A stretch of 64,000 nucleotides of DNA, taken from contig DCUJ01000007.1 of assembly GCA_002328495.1 (NCBI GenBank), positions 62,001 through 126,000 of the forward strand, written 5' to 3'. Positions 1 through 8,501 of the stretch are shown here, one piece after another. The notes under the pieces are model-generated. The model ran no database searches and was not told where the DNA came from. It was given only the letters and a program-made list of their open reading frames with translations. A program made the position numbers and the translations under genes. How positions within the stretch are numbered: the first letter of the stretch is position 1; each line of letters begins with the position of its first letter. Source of the stretch: Sulfurospirillum sp. UBA2217. GTDB lineage: Bacteria > Campylobacterota > Campylobacteria > Campylobacterales > Sulfurospirillaceae.

Positions 1-1380
1 ACCCATTCTCAAAGTTTTGAAAATGGTTGGTCGTATTTGCTCTTTTTCAATCACGATAGAATCATTAAAACAACCGATTATAACGCCCAAACACTCAATG
101 CCAACGGTGAAAAAAAATATTTTTACCTTGATGCAAACAATGAAAGAACCAGAGTAAATGTCGGCTATACAGACACGGCAAAAAATAATTACGCAGGATT
201 GGCGTTTGATGCTGCCCCTGAAAATGGCGAAATTACGTCAAAAGATTTTTTCATACACTACAGTCATCTTTTTCTTGAAGACAAATCCCTTAAAACAAAT
301 TTCTCCGTTGATATCAATCATCGAAAATATGAAGAAGCCAATGCTCAAGGTATTGCTTTAATCCCTGTTTTAGATTTTACCAATTTGGGACTTACGATTC
401 CTAAGGCATTTTATGAAGATTTGCGTTTTGTAAAAACCAATGCCTATGTCTCAAAATCCTTCGATACAGAGGACAACTCCTTTTTAACAGCGCTCAATGT
501 CCAAAACAAAACCTATCATGTTAGCGACAGAGAAACAATCAATTTTGCCAACCAAACCAACGTCGCAGGTGCTTATAACAACTTTGATAATGAAACAACG
601 TCTTCTTTACTCTTTCAAGACCATTATCAACTTAGTGATACGCTTATTTTAACCGCCAATGCAAAATTTGACCGTTATGAGCGCAATGGTTCTTTTCAAG
701 ACTTTTCTGAAAATCTCTTTAGAATCGGTGCTATTTATACCCCATTTGAGCATTTTGGACTAAAAACTTTTTACACCGAAACCGCACTTCCTCCCTCTTT
801 TTACACAATGGACTACGCCAATCCTTCTACCCCTGACCTAAAATCTCAACAATATCGTTTCTATACCATTGAAGCGGTATTTACGATGGGAGAATCCAAA
901 TTTAGTGTTGATTATAACCACGTTCTTATTGATGACTTTTTATACCTCACACCTATTGGATTTATTAACATTGACCACACTATCAAATCAGAAGGCTTCA
1001 TTTTTGATTATGAATACAGCTTCTCCGAACGGGATAAACTCCATCTGAATTATTACACATCCAACCTGAGTGAACAAATCAATAATTCAACCAAGGGTGG
1101 TTACGTTAAGTTTATGGGAGGCTTTGATAAAATTGACTATTTTGCCTCTATCATTTACAAAAACGCTTACCGTTACTTCGATGTCCATGTTCCTCAAAGT
1201 TTTAATGCGAGCCTTGGTGCCACGTATCACGCCAGCAAAGATTTAAGCTATAGTATCAAAGCAACCAATATTTTTGACAACTCAACACAATCGCTTTATG
1301 CCCAAGGTATTGGGGGTACCAACTTTGCACTGGATGATACCGACAGAAGTGTCATGGTTTCCTTTAGGTGGGTGTTCTAA
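1..1380 (+). CDS. TonB-dependent outer-membrane receptor, C-terminal part (5' end outside window)
   Basis: The frame is open from base 1 and ends at 1380, so the plug domain and TonB box lie upstream of the window. The visible 459 residues have the alternating polar/aromatic pattern of outer-membrane beta strands and many Tyr/Phe/Asn-rich turns. The protein ends in a strand closing on Phe (SFRWVF), the usual signal for insertion by the Bam machinery. Family members import iron chelates, haem, cobalamin or other scarce ligands using energy from TonB-ExbBD. The ligand cannot be told from this part. The stop codon overlaps the start of the next gene by one base (TAATG), so the receptor is probably translationally coupled to a periplasmic protein and a c-di-GMP enzyme. 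A TTG at 37 is not a credible start, because receptor-like sequence continues before it. Confidence 0.85.
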   Translation, partial: THSQSFENGWSYLLFFNHDRIIKTTDYNAQTLNANGEKKYFYLDANNERTRVNVGYTDTAKNNYAGLAFDAAPENGEITSKDFFIHYSHLFLEDKSLKTNFSVDINHRKYEEANAQGIALIPVLDFTNLGLTIPKAFYEDLRFVKTNAYVSKSFDTEDNSFLTALNVQNKTYHVSDRETINFANQTNVAGAYNNFDNETTSSLLFQDHYQLSDTLILTANAKFDRYERNGSFQDFSENLFRIGAIYTPFEHFGLKTFYTETALPPSFYTMDYANPSTPDLKSQQYRFYTIEAVFTMGESKFSVDYNHVLIDDFLYLTPIGFINIDHTIKSEGFIFDYEYSFSERDKLHLNYYTSNLSEQINNSTKGGYVKFMGGFDKIDYFASIIYKNAYRYFDVHVPQSFNASLGATYHASKDLSYSIKATNIFDNSTQSLYAQGIGGTNFALDDTDRSVMVSFRWVF

Positions 1381-1835
1381 TGAAAAAATACCTTCTTTTG
1401 CTCACCTTACTCTCTTATTCCGTAGCTGAAACCTACACGTTCTTGGTCAAACCCTATCACAAAGAAATTGAGCTTGAGGCTAAGATTATTTCTGAAATTG
1501 CACATGCTTCTTTAGGCACAGAGGTCAAACTCTTTATCCCAAATATCTCAGAGATAGAAAAAGAGGTTTATGCTGCTCATTTTACCCTCAGTCAAACCTG
1601 TGAAGCATCTAATTTCGTCTTTGTCAATAAAACCGTGGAACATGAAAGCCTATGCGGCACCTCAAACCGACTCTTTTTCACCAATAATTATCGAAAACTA
1701 TTATCCGACAAAACCTACTACGGAGCACTTTTTTGGAACAAAAGCAGACCCAATATTGTCTTTATTCAAAAAAGACTTGAAGCCAACCGTATTACCTTGC
1801 CACAAGCGTTTGCACCCTTTGTTGAGAATTTTTAA
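1380..1835 (+). CDS. Small exported protein between TonB receptor and GGDEF-EAL gene (possible YfiR-like periplasmic regulator)
   Basis: This 151-residue protein begins with a Sec signal peptide (MKKYLLLLTLLSYSVAE, likely cleavage after about residue 16), so the mature protein should be periplasmic. It has two cysteines, in SQTCEAS and SLCGTS, that could form a disulfide. The ATG at 1380 overlaps the receptor stop codon, and its own stop overlaps the next start (TAATG at 1833-1837). Position between an outer-membrane receptor and a membrane c-di-GMP enzyme with a periplasmic domain resembles the YfiB-YfiR-YfiN arrangement, in which periplasmic YfiR inhibits the cyclase. The final segment (GALFWNKSRPNIVF, then a short helix) is only loosely reminiscent of YfiR/DUF4154. 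I do not recognise the family with certainty, and a solute-binding role is the alternative. Confidence 0.65.
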   Translation: MKKYLLLLTLLSYSVAETYTFLVKPYHKEIELEAKIISEIAHASLGTEVKLFIPNISEIEKEVYAAHFTLSQTCEASNFVFVNKTVEHESLCGTSNRLFFTNNYRKLLSDKTYYGALFWNKSRPNIVFIQKRLEANRITLPQAFAPFVENF

Positions 1836-3757
1836 TGGGGCACCATTTTACAATTAAAAAGCCTTGGTATTTTCTTATTCCCGTCTTGATTGTGGGTTCA
1901 ATCTTGGCTCTTTTACTGATAGCCACTCTTCGATTGGAAAAAAATGTTGAAGCAAAAATAGTCGAAATTTCAACATCTGATGTCTTCTCTATCGCCCAAA
2001 ATAATGCCACATACATTCACACACTTTTAAAAGAAAGCACACATTATGTCAATGATATCAGGCAAAACCCTGCACTCCAAAAGCAAATAGAGAAGAGTTT
2101 ACGAACACTGCTAACACCCAACATCAAATACGCTTACCTTCTTTATAAAGATGCAAAAGGAGTCTTTCGTTTTCTAAGCGATGCCTCCAACAGTGAAGAA
2201 CAAGCCTTCGTTGATCAAAAATTTGATATTGATAGCCCACAATGGCTTGAAATTTACACCACCAAAAAACCCCTCCTCTTACACCATACCTTGTTACACC
2301 AGCTTTCAATGAGTTATCTCATTCCCATTATGTATGAAAATGACGTTACACTGATTTTGGCGATTGACTTTTCGATTCAAAAAGTTGAAACAATCAACCA
2401 ACTGATTACGACTATGCAATACAGTATTATAGTGGTGATGGTTGTGATTGGGCTGAGCATTTTATTTTCCATCATTCAAGCAGTGAGATTTAAAGCTGTT
2501 CGCAAAACCGCTTTCACCGATAAGCTTACCAACGTTTACAATCGAAATTATTTGCAAAAATATGAAGATTTTATCAACCTTAATGACTACATTATTGCGA
2601 CTTTAGACATTGATTATTTCAAAAAAGTCAATGATAGCTATGGGCACGATATTGGAGATAAAATTTTAAAACAAGTCGCTCATATTATTTTACTGATCAT
2701 CCGAAACCATGATGATATTGCCATACGATACGGCGGTGAAGAATTTTTGATTTTGGTCAAAACCAATCGCAATGATCATTTAAACTCTTTAAATGTTGTC
2801 GAAAGAATTTTTCTTGCCATTCAAGACCATCGCTTTTACATTTCAAATGATGAATACATCAATATCACTGTTTCCATCGGTGTTAATCTTGTTCCTAATA
2901 AATCACGTACATTTAAAGAGGCCTTTAAATTAGCTGATATCGCACTTTACAACGCTAAAAACAAAGGTAGAAATACCATTGAACTTTACGATGAAAATGA
3001 AAATATTGCCCACACACATTTTTCTTTAAACGACATCAAAGAGGCGATTGAAGAAAAACGCATTCAGTGTTATTATCAGAAGATTGTGGATACCCAAACA
3101 CGAGAATTGGCGCGGTATGAAGCCCTGCTTCGTATTGTCGATAAACACCACATGATGGTAACGCCTGATCAAATCCTTCCAACCATTAAAGGCACATTTA
3201 TTTTACGTAATATTACCAAAGAGGTATTAAGCCTTTGTCGGGAACAACTTTTGCTCAATTCAAACATCATGATTAACGTGAATCTAAATCCTCAGGACAT
3301 CATTGATGACTCTATTTTAAGCATTCTCAAAACGTATGCTCTTCATGACAATATTGCATCTCGTTTGGGACTAGAGATCACGGAAACAGAAGAAATTAGC
3401 AATAAAAATGATGCTAAAAAAAATCTTTTGATGTTAAAAAGCTTGGGCTATAAAATTTTTATTGATGACTTTGGTAGCGGTTATTCCAATTTTATTTACT
3501 TGGCAGAAATCCAAACAGACTATATTAAAATTGATGGCACGATTATCCAAAAAATCTTAGATGATAAAATTTCCTTTCTTCTTGTCAAAAATATTGTCGC
3601 ATTTGCAAAAGAAGCACGCATACAAGTCATTGCTGAATACGTGAGTAACGAAGCCATTTATGAGAAGATTAAATCGCTTGGCATTGAGTATTCTCAAGGG
3701 TTTTTATTTTCTATTCCTTGTGATTCAACCAATATCTTTACATGTAAAGATATTTAA
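1835..3757 (+). CDS. Membrane-bound GGDEF-EAL protein (cyclic-di-GMP synthesis/degradation)
   Basis: The 640-residue protein has a transmembrane helix near residues 12-32, a periplasmic sensor region of about 160 residues and a second helix near 195-215. A GGDEF domain follows, with intact metal and active-site motifs (DIDYFKKVNDSYGHD; RYGGEEF). The C-terminal EAL domain keeps YEALLR, the Asn of VNLNPQD, LEITETE, DDFGSGYSN and the IKIDG lysine, so both activities look possible. The sequence at the AExVE position is AEYVS. It is the last gene of the receptor/periplasmic-protein/c-di-GMP operon, and its start overlaps the previous stop by one base. The last codons contain a TTACATGTAA copy inside a 24-bp perfect palindrome. 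Signal input probably comes through the neighbouring exported protein (inference). Confidence 0.92.
   Translation: MGHHFTIKKPWYFLIPVLIVGSILALLLIATLRLEKNVEAKIVEISTSDVFSIAQNNATYIHTLLKESTHYVNDIRQNPALQKQIEKSLRTLLTPNIKYAYLLYKDAKGVFRFLSDASNSEEQAFVDQKFDIDSPQWLEIYTTKKPLLLHHTLLHQLSMSYLIPIMYENDVTLILAIDFSIQKVETINQLITTMQYSIIVVMVVIGLSILFSIIQAVRFKAVRKTAFTDKLTNVYNRNYLQKYEDFINLNDYIIATLDIDYFKKVNDSYGHDIGDKILKQVAHIILLIIRNHDDIAIRYGGEEFLILVKTNRNDHLNSLNVVERIFLAIQDHRFYISNDEYINITVSIGVNLVPNKSRTFKEAFKLADIALYNAKNKGRNTIELYDENENIAHTHFSLNDIKEAIEEKRIQCYYQKIVDTQTRELARYEALLRIVDKHHMMVTPDQILPTIKGTFILRNITKEVLSLCREQLLLNSNIMINVNLNPQDIIDDSILSILKTYALHDNIASRLGLEITETEEISNKNDAKKNLLMLKSLGYKIFIDDFGSGYSNFIYLAEIQTDYIKIDGTIIQKILDDKISFLLVKNIVAFAKEARIQVIAEYVSNEAIYEKIKSLGIEYSQGFLFSIPCDSTNIFTCKDI
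3731..3754. repeat. 24-bp perfect palindrome around TTACATGTAA (core 3738-3747)
   Basis: The core TTACATGTAA is extended symmetrically by AATATCT/AGATATT to 24 bp. It encodes the last residues of the GGDEF-EAL protein (frame x-TTT-ACA-TGT-AAA, Phe-Thr-Cys-Lys) and ends one base before the stop codon. Confidence 0.9.
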
Positions 3758-3795
3758 TGCGCGTTGAACCATTATAAGTGAGAAACTCACATCGC

Positions 3796-5382
3796 TTACA
3801 TTTTATCTTTAGCCGTGATTCCTATGAGTTTTAATCCTGTTCGTAAGGAGAGTGCAACAACAGCAAAGAGTTTTAAGAGTGCAACTTCTTCGTCGCTTCC
3901 CACAACACGGTTCTCATTATAAAATTTATGTAAACTGGCTGCTAGATTTTTGAGATATTCGGTCACCTTTTGTACTTGACGAGAGCTAAAAGCATCTTCA
4001 AGCACTTCAGGCAATAACAAGGCGCTAAACAGAAGATTTTGCCCATCTTCACTCAAATGTGCCAAACTCACACCTTTTACATCATCAAGACTTTTGCCCG
4101 CTTTTGCAAAAATTTGATTGATTCTCGCATGCGCATAATTGATATAAAAAATAGGATTATTGTTATCTTCTTGTTTAAAAACATCCACATCAAATTCTAA
4201 GTGCGTGTCGGACTTTTTACTTAAAAAGACAAAGCGTAACGCATCGCTACCGATTTCGTCAACCACATCGCTCATTAAGATAAAATTACCCGCACGCTTA
4301 CTCATTTTATAAGGCTCACCGCCTTTAAGTAAAGAAACCATCTGCGCCAATAGTACTTCAAGCTTTGTTTCATTGTATCCCAAAAAGTGAATGGCTGCTT
4401 TTACACGGGTAATGTAACCGTGATGATCGGCACCCCAAATGTTAATGTAGTGGTCATACCCTCGTTCAAATTTGTTGTCGTGGTAAATAATATCGCCTGC
4501 CAAATAGGTGGGTCTTCCATCTTCTCTCACTACAACGCGATCTTTTTCATCCCCAAGTTCAGTGGAACGAATCCAAATTTTCCCGCCCTCTTCGTAGGTT
4601 TTACCGCTGTGTTGAAGTTTTTCAAAACTAGCATCCCATGCGCTATAAAGCGATTTTTCACTGACGAAATTTTCAAAAACGATACCTACGTCGGCAAGGT
4701 TTGAACGAATCAACTCCAACATCTTATCTTTGCCCCAAGAGGACAGACGTTCTATATTAGATTCATCGTTGAAAATTTCCTCACCCAACTCTTTGTATGC
4801 AACCTGCGCTAAATCCACGATGTATTCACCACGGTAAAACTGCTCTGGCCAGCTTACAGGGTAGCCTAAAATCTGTTCACGTCCTGAAAGGTACAACGAA
4901 AGACCCAATAAATCGACTTGATTTCCCGCATCATTCACATAATATTCACTCGTGATGGTGTAGCCTAGATGGCTCCCGATACGATAAAGAGCATCGCCCA
5001 TCACCGCACCTCGTGCATGCCCTATATGTAAAGGACCTGTGGGATTGGCACTGACGTATTCGAGTAAAATAGTCTCTTCTTTCGTGTCTTTACCAAAATC
5101 TGCTTCGTTCTCCAACGCCCAAGAGGCATAACTATCTAAAAAAGTAGGGCTTAGTTTGAAGTTAATATACCCTTTTATTGCCGTAACTTCTTGAAAAATA
5201 CCCACATTCCCAAAACGAGCCGACAACTCTTCTGCAATTAGAATAGGAGATTTTTTAAGCTCTTTGGCAAGTGAAAAAGCAAGGGGAGTCGCATAGTGTC
5301 CAAAAGAGAGGTTGGCTGGTTTTTCTAAGACAAACTCTCTTTGTAATTCGTGAGAAATGGCATCGATAACGCGTTGTTTCAA
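3796..5382 (-). CDS. argS: Arginyl-tRNA synthetase
   Basis: This class I aminoacyl-tRNA synthetase charges tRNA-Arg in the cytoplasm. The HIGH signature is in NPTGPLHIGHARG (around residue 115) and the KMSKS-like loop is KMSKRAGN (around 355). The N-terminal tRNA-contacting domain and the C-terminal DALR-type helical anticodon-binding domain are both present. At 528 residues it is full length for the epsilonproteobacterial enzyme. It lies nine bases after tatA, is the last gene of the minus-strand rpsB-to-argS cluster, and converges on the upstream GGDEF-EAL gene. Confidence 0.97.
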   Translation of the reverse strand: MKQRVIDAISHELQREFVLEKPANLSFGHYATPLAFSLAKELKKSPILIAEELSARFGNVGIFQEVTAIKGYINFKLSPTFLDSYASWALENEADFGKDTKEETILLEYVSANPTGPLHIGHARGAVMGDALYRIGSHLGYTITSEYYVNDAGNQVDLLGLSLYLSGREQILGYPVSWPEQFYRGEYIVDLAQVAYKELGEEIFNDESNIERLSSWGKDKMLELIRSNLADVGIVFENFVSEKSLYSAWDASFEKLQHSGKTYEEGGKIWIRSTELGDEKDRVVVREDGRPTYLAGDIIYHDNKFERGYDHYINIWGADHHGYITRVKAAIHFLGYNETKLEVLLAQMVSLLKGGEPYKMSKRAGNFILMSDVVDEIGSDALRFVFLSKKSDTHLEFDVDVFKQEDNNNPIFYINYAHARINQIFAKAGKSLDDVKGVSLAHLSEDGQNLLFSALLLPEVLEDAFSSRQVQKVTEYLKNLAASLHKFYNENRVVGSDEEVALLKLFAVVALSLRTGLKLIGITAKDKM

Positions 5383-5391
5383 CAGAGTCCC

Positions 5392-5634
5392 TTACGCTGG
5401 TTTTTTATCATCTGCAACGGGTGTCGTTGTTGCAGTCGTTGGCGTAGCAGGAACTTCAGGTTTTGCTTCCACTTTGTCAACAGCAGCAGTGGCTTCTTCA
5501 TCTTCTTTAACGGCTTTTTTAAAGTTTTTAATACCAGAGCCCAAACCTTTAGCAAGTTCTGGAATCTTTTTAGCTCCAAACAATAACACAACGATGAGTA
5601 AAATTATCAACAATTGCTGAACACTTGGACCCAT
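5392..5634 (-). CDS. tatA: Sec-independent protein translocase TatA/TatE
   Basis: The 80-residue protein has one N-terminal transmembrane helix (QQLLIILLIVVLLFGAKKIP) followed by the FGxxKxPEL-type hinge, an amphipathic helix (LAKGLGSGIKNFKKAV) and a short Ala/Thr/Pro-rich tail. TatA oligomers form the pore of the twin-arginine translocase for folded proteins. The exported SOR-like protein at 60766 is a likely client. A strong Shine-Dalgarno AAAGGAG precedes the ATG, and the leader contains a TTACATGTAA copy just downstream of an extended -10 box. A frame-shadow at 5379-5591 is not coding. Confidence 0.95.
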   Translation of the reverse strand: MGPSVQQLLIILLIVVLLFGAKKIPELAKGLGSGIKNFKKAVKEDEEATAAVDKVEAKPEVPATPTTATTTPVADDKKPA

Positions 5635-5652
5635 ATTTTCTCCTTTATTTCT

Positions 5653-5662
5653 TTACATGTAA
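5653..5662. repeat. TTACATGTAA copy in the tatA leader
   Basis: Intergenic copy 19 bp upstream of the tatA start codon. On the plus strand it is followed by GATTTTTGTCTGC, a flank shared almost exactly with the hsp20 copy at 29833. Confidence 0.9.
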
Positions 5663-5677
5663 GATTTTTGTCTGCGC

Positions 5678-5683
5678 ATTATA
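5678..5683 (-). promoter_or_regulatory. Probable tatA-argS promoter -10 box
   Basis: On the minus strand the sequence reads TGCTATAAT, an extended -10 element with a perfect TATAAT hexamer. It would place the transcript start near 5671 and give a leader of about 37 nt carrying the TTACATGTAA repeat. A -35 box is not evident, as is common for sigma-70 promoters of this group. Confidence 0.5.
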
Positions 5684-5706
5684 GCATTTTTTCATAAACC
5701 CAAGAT

Positions 5707-6321
5707 TTATTCGATATTCGCCCATTGGCTTAAGAATTCACCGCTATCCATTAGGGTCATTTTAGCGCGAGAAGCCCGTGCAATACACAATAGTTGCATC
5801 AATGTTTTGTCAAAATCATCGTTAATCAACACATAGTCATATTCACGCATACGCGTCATTTCAGAAACTGCATTTAACAAACGCTTTTGAATCACCTCAT
5901 CAGAATCCGTTCCACGCTTATCGAGTCTCTCTTTTAAACTTTTTTGATGAGGGGTGGTAATAAAAACGGAGGTCATAAAATTGCCCAACTTTTCACGTGC
6001 AATTTTATGACCTTGCACATCAATGTCACATACTACCAGTTTACCCTCATGCAACTCTTTTAAAATAGGCTTTAAAGAGGTGCCATAATAGTTATCATGT
6101 ACTTTTGCCCATTCTAAAAAAAAACCTGCATCAATATCGTTTTCAAACTCAGTTTTTGAGATAAAATGGTAGTTGACCCCATCAACTTCACCCTCGCGAA
6201 TGGAACGTGTCGTACTTGAAATTGAAAAATAAGAGTCAGGAATTTGTTTCAAGAGTTCTTGCATCAAAGAACTCTTTCCCGAACCACTTGGACCTGAAAT
6301 GACTAAAATAGAACCCTTCAC
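5707..6321 (-). CDS. gmk: Guanylate kinase
   Basis: Converts GMP and ATP to GDP and ADP in the cytoplasm, feeding GTP and c-di-GMP pools. The P-loop is at the N-terminus (SGPSGSGKSSLM, about residues 8-19), followed by the GMP-binding region (STTRSIREGEVDGVNYHF) and the lid (LDKRGTDSDEVIQKRL). The length of 204 residues is normal. The start lies two bases after the stop of the acidic-protein gene, so both are probably on one transcript. Confidence 0.96.
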   Translation of the reverse strand: MKGSILVISGPSGSGKSSLMQELLKQIPDSYFSISSTTRSIREGEVDGVNYHFISKTEFENDIDAGFFLEWAKVHDNYYGTSLKPILKELHEGKLVVCDIDVQGHKIAREKLGNFMTSVFITTPHQKSLKERLDKRGTDSDEVIQKRLLNAVSEMTRMREYDYVLINDDFDKTLMQLLCIARASRAKMTLMDSGEFLSQWANIE

Positions 6322-6323
6322 GA

Positions 6324-7670
6324 TTAATTTTTTTCATCAAACGTGATAGAGATATTGATACGCATACCTTTCAACGCTTCTCTTAAAACATCACTCTGTG
6401 CTAGAGTAGATAGACTGCGTGTAATGGTATTTTCAATTTCACCCCGAATTACATCAGCGTCTTTATTTTCTATAGACGAATCCTCTACTGCAACGGCTTC
6501 TTCCATCACATCTTCATCCACTTCTTCGCCAAAGGCTTTTTTAATCGCATTTTCATTTAAATCATCAATCGATTCAAAAGCATTTTCAAAAAGTGGTTTA
6601 GCAAGGCTAATATCCACTAAAGGAGTGATACTTTCCTCTTCTTCCTCGCACACTTCAACACTCTCTTCAAAATCATTAATGAGTTCTTCTTGTGTTTCCA
6701 ACAAAAGTGCTTCTTCTGCATCTTCTTCTTCCACGACTTCTTCCTCTGGTAATCTAAACGTTTCAGTCTCCAAAGAATGCTCTTCTAACATATGAGGTTC
6801 TTCTTCAAGCTCATTTTCCAAGGAGAGCTCGTCTTCAAGACAAACCTCTTCAAATGCTGGAGAGTCAAAGTTAAAGGGCGTATCTTCCTCTGGTACATCT
6901 TCATCACTCTCATTCAACAGTTGTTTAACTTCATCAATATCGTCTTTGTCTAAAATGCACGGAGCTTCCTCTTCTTGGCTAGCATCCAAAGGCTCAAAAG
7001 AAGAAGGTCTTTCGTCAAAATCAAAGGTATTAAGCTTTCCATCTGCTTCATCGTCTTCTTCTGTTTGAATCGAAGCTAAATCAAGAGTCTCATTTTCATC
7101 TTCGTGCATATCAAATAAAGGAAGCTCCAAATCACTCTCCTCCTCTTCCTCAAGCAAAGACTCTTCAAGGGGTTTATCCTCATCTTCCAAAGAAGACTCA
7201 ATAAATGGGTCTAAATCTTTATCGTCTAAAGATTCTACACCAAAAGTATCGATGGCATCAATATCAAAAACACTTGAACGTGCTTCTTCATAGATGGGTT
7301 CACGTTGAGTAGATACACTCTCCTCTGTCTCAGTCTGGGGCTTGATACTCTCAAGTACGGCTTTAATCTTTTCCAAGAGAAGTAAAAAATCTGTCGGCAA
7401 AAACGGTTTTTCAAGTGCTACATTTACAAAATCGGGCTTTTTACTGCCTCTTTGGCAAATATATACAACGTATTCACAACTGCTGTGATCACACAAGCTT
7501 CTAAGCTCCTCTTCCTCATAACACTCATTATCGACCATAATAACATCGTAGGCTTTGAGAGGAACCAAGCCGTAGTCTTCAAATTCATCCATTTCATAGC
7601 CAACTTTATCGACACTTAGCTTGATGAGTCGTGAAACTGCGGGATTATTGTTGAGTAGAAGCAGGCGCAT
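6324..7670 (-). CDS. Highly acidic protein with degenerate receiver-like N-terminus
   Basis: Translation probably starts at the ATG at 7670 (MRLLLLNNNPAVSRL), which has AGGAG six bases upstream. A start at 7700 would add ten residues and has no better ribosome site. Residues 1-115 look like a receiver fold without full phosphorylation chemistry. Residues from about 120 to 400 are extremely rich in Glu and Asp and probably disordered. The last 50 residues (SLSTLAQSDVLREALKGM...ISITFDEKN) look ordered again. The position between fliR and gmk matches the gene described in C. jejuni as a highly acidic protein (Cj1178c, from memory). Its function is unknown; linkage to fliR may hint at a flagellar or polar role (inference). 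Confidence 0.8.
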   Translation of the reverse strand: MRLLLLNNNPAVSRLIKLSVDKVGYEMDEFEDYGLVPLKAYDVIMVDNECYEEEELRSLCDHSSCEYVVYICQRGSKKPDFVNVALEKPFLPTDFLLLLEKIKAVLESIKPQTETEESVSTQREPIYEEARSSVFDIDAIDTFGVESLDDKDLDPFIESSLEDEDKPLEESLLEEEEESDLELPLFDMHEDENETLDLASIQTEEDDEADGKLNTFDFDERPSSFEPLDASQEEEAPCILDKDDIDEVKQLLNESDEDVPEEDTPFNFDSPAFEEVCLEDELSLENELEEEPHMLEEHSLETETFRLPEEEVVEEEDAEEALLLETQEELINDFEESVEVCEEEEESITPLVDISLAKPLFENAFESIDDLNENAIKKAFGEEVDEDVMEEAVAVEDSSIENKDADVIRGEIENTITRSLSTLAQSDVLREALKGMRINISITFDEKN

Positions 7671-7727
7671 TGTTACTCCTAAAGGATTATTGACACTCAT
7701 TGTAGTATAAAAAAAATTATGATTGCT

Positions 7728-8501
7728 TTAAGGGACAAAAAGTAAGGTCATATGCTTCATCACTTCGAGAAACTCTTTTTTAAAGATAAGCATCATGGAA
7801 GCTAGCGTTGTAATGAGGACAATAAATGAAACGCCAATTTTAATAGGAAAACCTACCACCAAAAGGTTGAATTGTGGCATCGTCTTCATTAGCATTCCGA
7901 ACACTACATCCAATAAAAGTGAAAAGGCCAAAACAGGAAATGAGAGAATAAATCCATAGACAAACATTCCTGCCATCGCTTGTCCAAGATACACAATAAT
8001 ATTGGTTTGAGGATAAAAGCTACCCAGAGGTAAAAGATTTAACGATTCTGAAATAAATAACAGCATTTGATGGTGACCGTTGACTGCTAAAATAACCATC
8101 AATCCAATGAGAGACAAAAGCTGTGACATCAAAGGAATAGACGTACTCGTCTGCGGGTCAATGACACTCGCCATGGTAAAACCCATGACAAAAGAAATTT
8201 GCATGCCTGCTAATTGTAAAATAGCGAACACTATGCTCAAAAAAAGACCTGCCACAAATCCAATCATCAATTCACTCATCACTGCTAACGTAAGAGATAA
8301 AAGGCTAGCGTCAAACTGAATGGGAGGAACCAGTGGGTATAAAAAGATAACCATAAAAAGGGTAATAGATGTTTTAAGAGAAACGGGAATATTGCCATGT
8401 GAGAAAAAAGGAAAGAAGGCAAAAAGACCGCTAATGCGAGCAAACAATAAAAAGAAAAGAATCACATTATTTTGCCCAATCAGTGCGATGAGTGATTCCA
8501 T
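7728..8501 (-). CDS. fliR: Flagellar biosynthetic protein FliR
   Basis: FliR is an inner-membrane component of the flagellar type III export gate, with FliP and FliQ. The 257-residue sequence has about six hydrophobic helices, beginning with IALIGQNNVILFFLLFARISGL. It contains the family-typical stretch GFVAGLFLSIVFAILQLAGMQ and the MGFTMASVIDPQTSTS segment. It abuts the ABC ATPase gene upstream (start one base after that stop). Location within a ribosomal-protein operon is conserved in Campylobacter. Confidence 0.93.
   Translation of the reverse strand: MESLIALIGQNNVILFFLLFARISGLFAFFPFFSHGNIPVSLKTSITLFMVIFLYPLVPPIQFDASLLSLTLAVMSELMIGFVAGLFLSIVFAILQLAGMQISFVMGFTMASVIDPQTSTSIPLMSQLLSLIGLMVILAVNGHHQMLLFISESLNLLPLGSFYPQTNIIVYLGQAMAGMFVYGFILSFPVLAFSLLLDVVFGMLMKTMPQFNLLVVGFPIKIGVSFIVLITTLASMMLIFKKEFLEVMKHMTLLFVP

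Noticed and set aside
5357..5620. Plus-strand open frame opposite tatA
   Set aside because: It is antisense to a well-recognised gene and has no ribosome site or family resemblance.
6343..6795. Serine-rich plus-strand frame opposite the acidic protein
   Set aside because: Ser-rich composition is the antisense image of Glu/Asp codon runs, not a gene.
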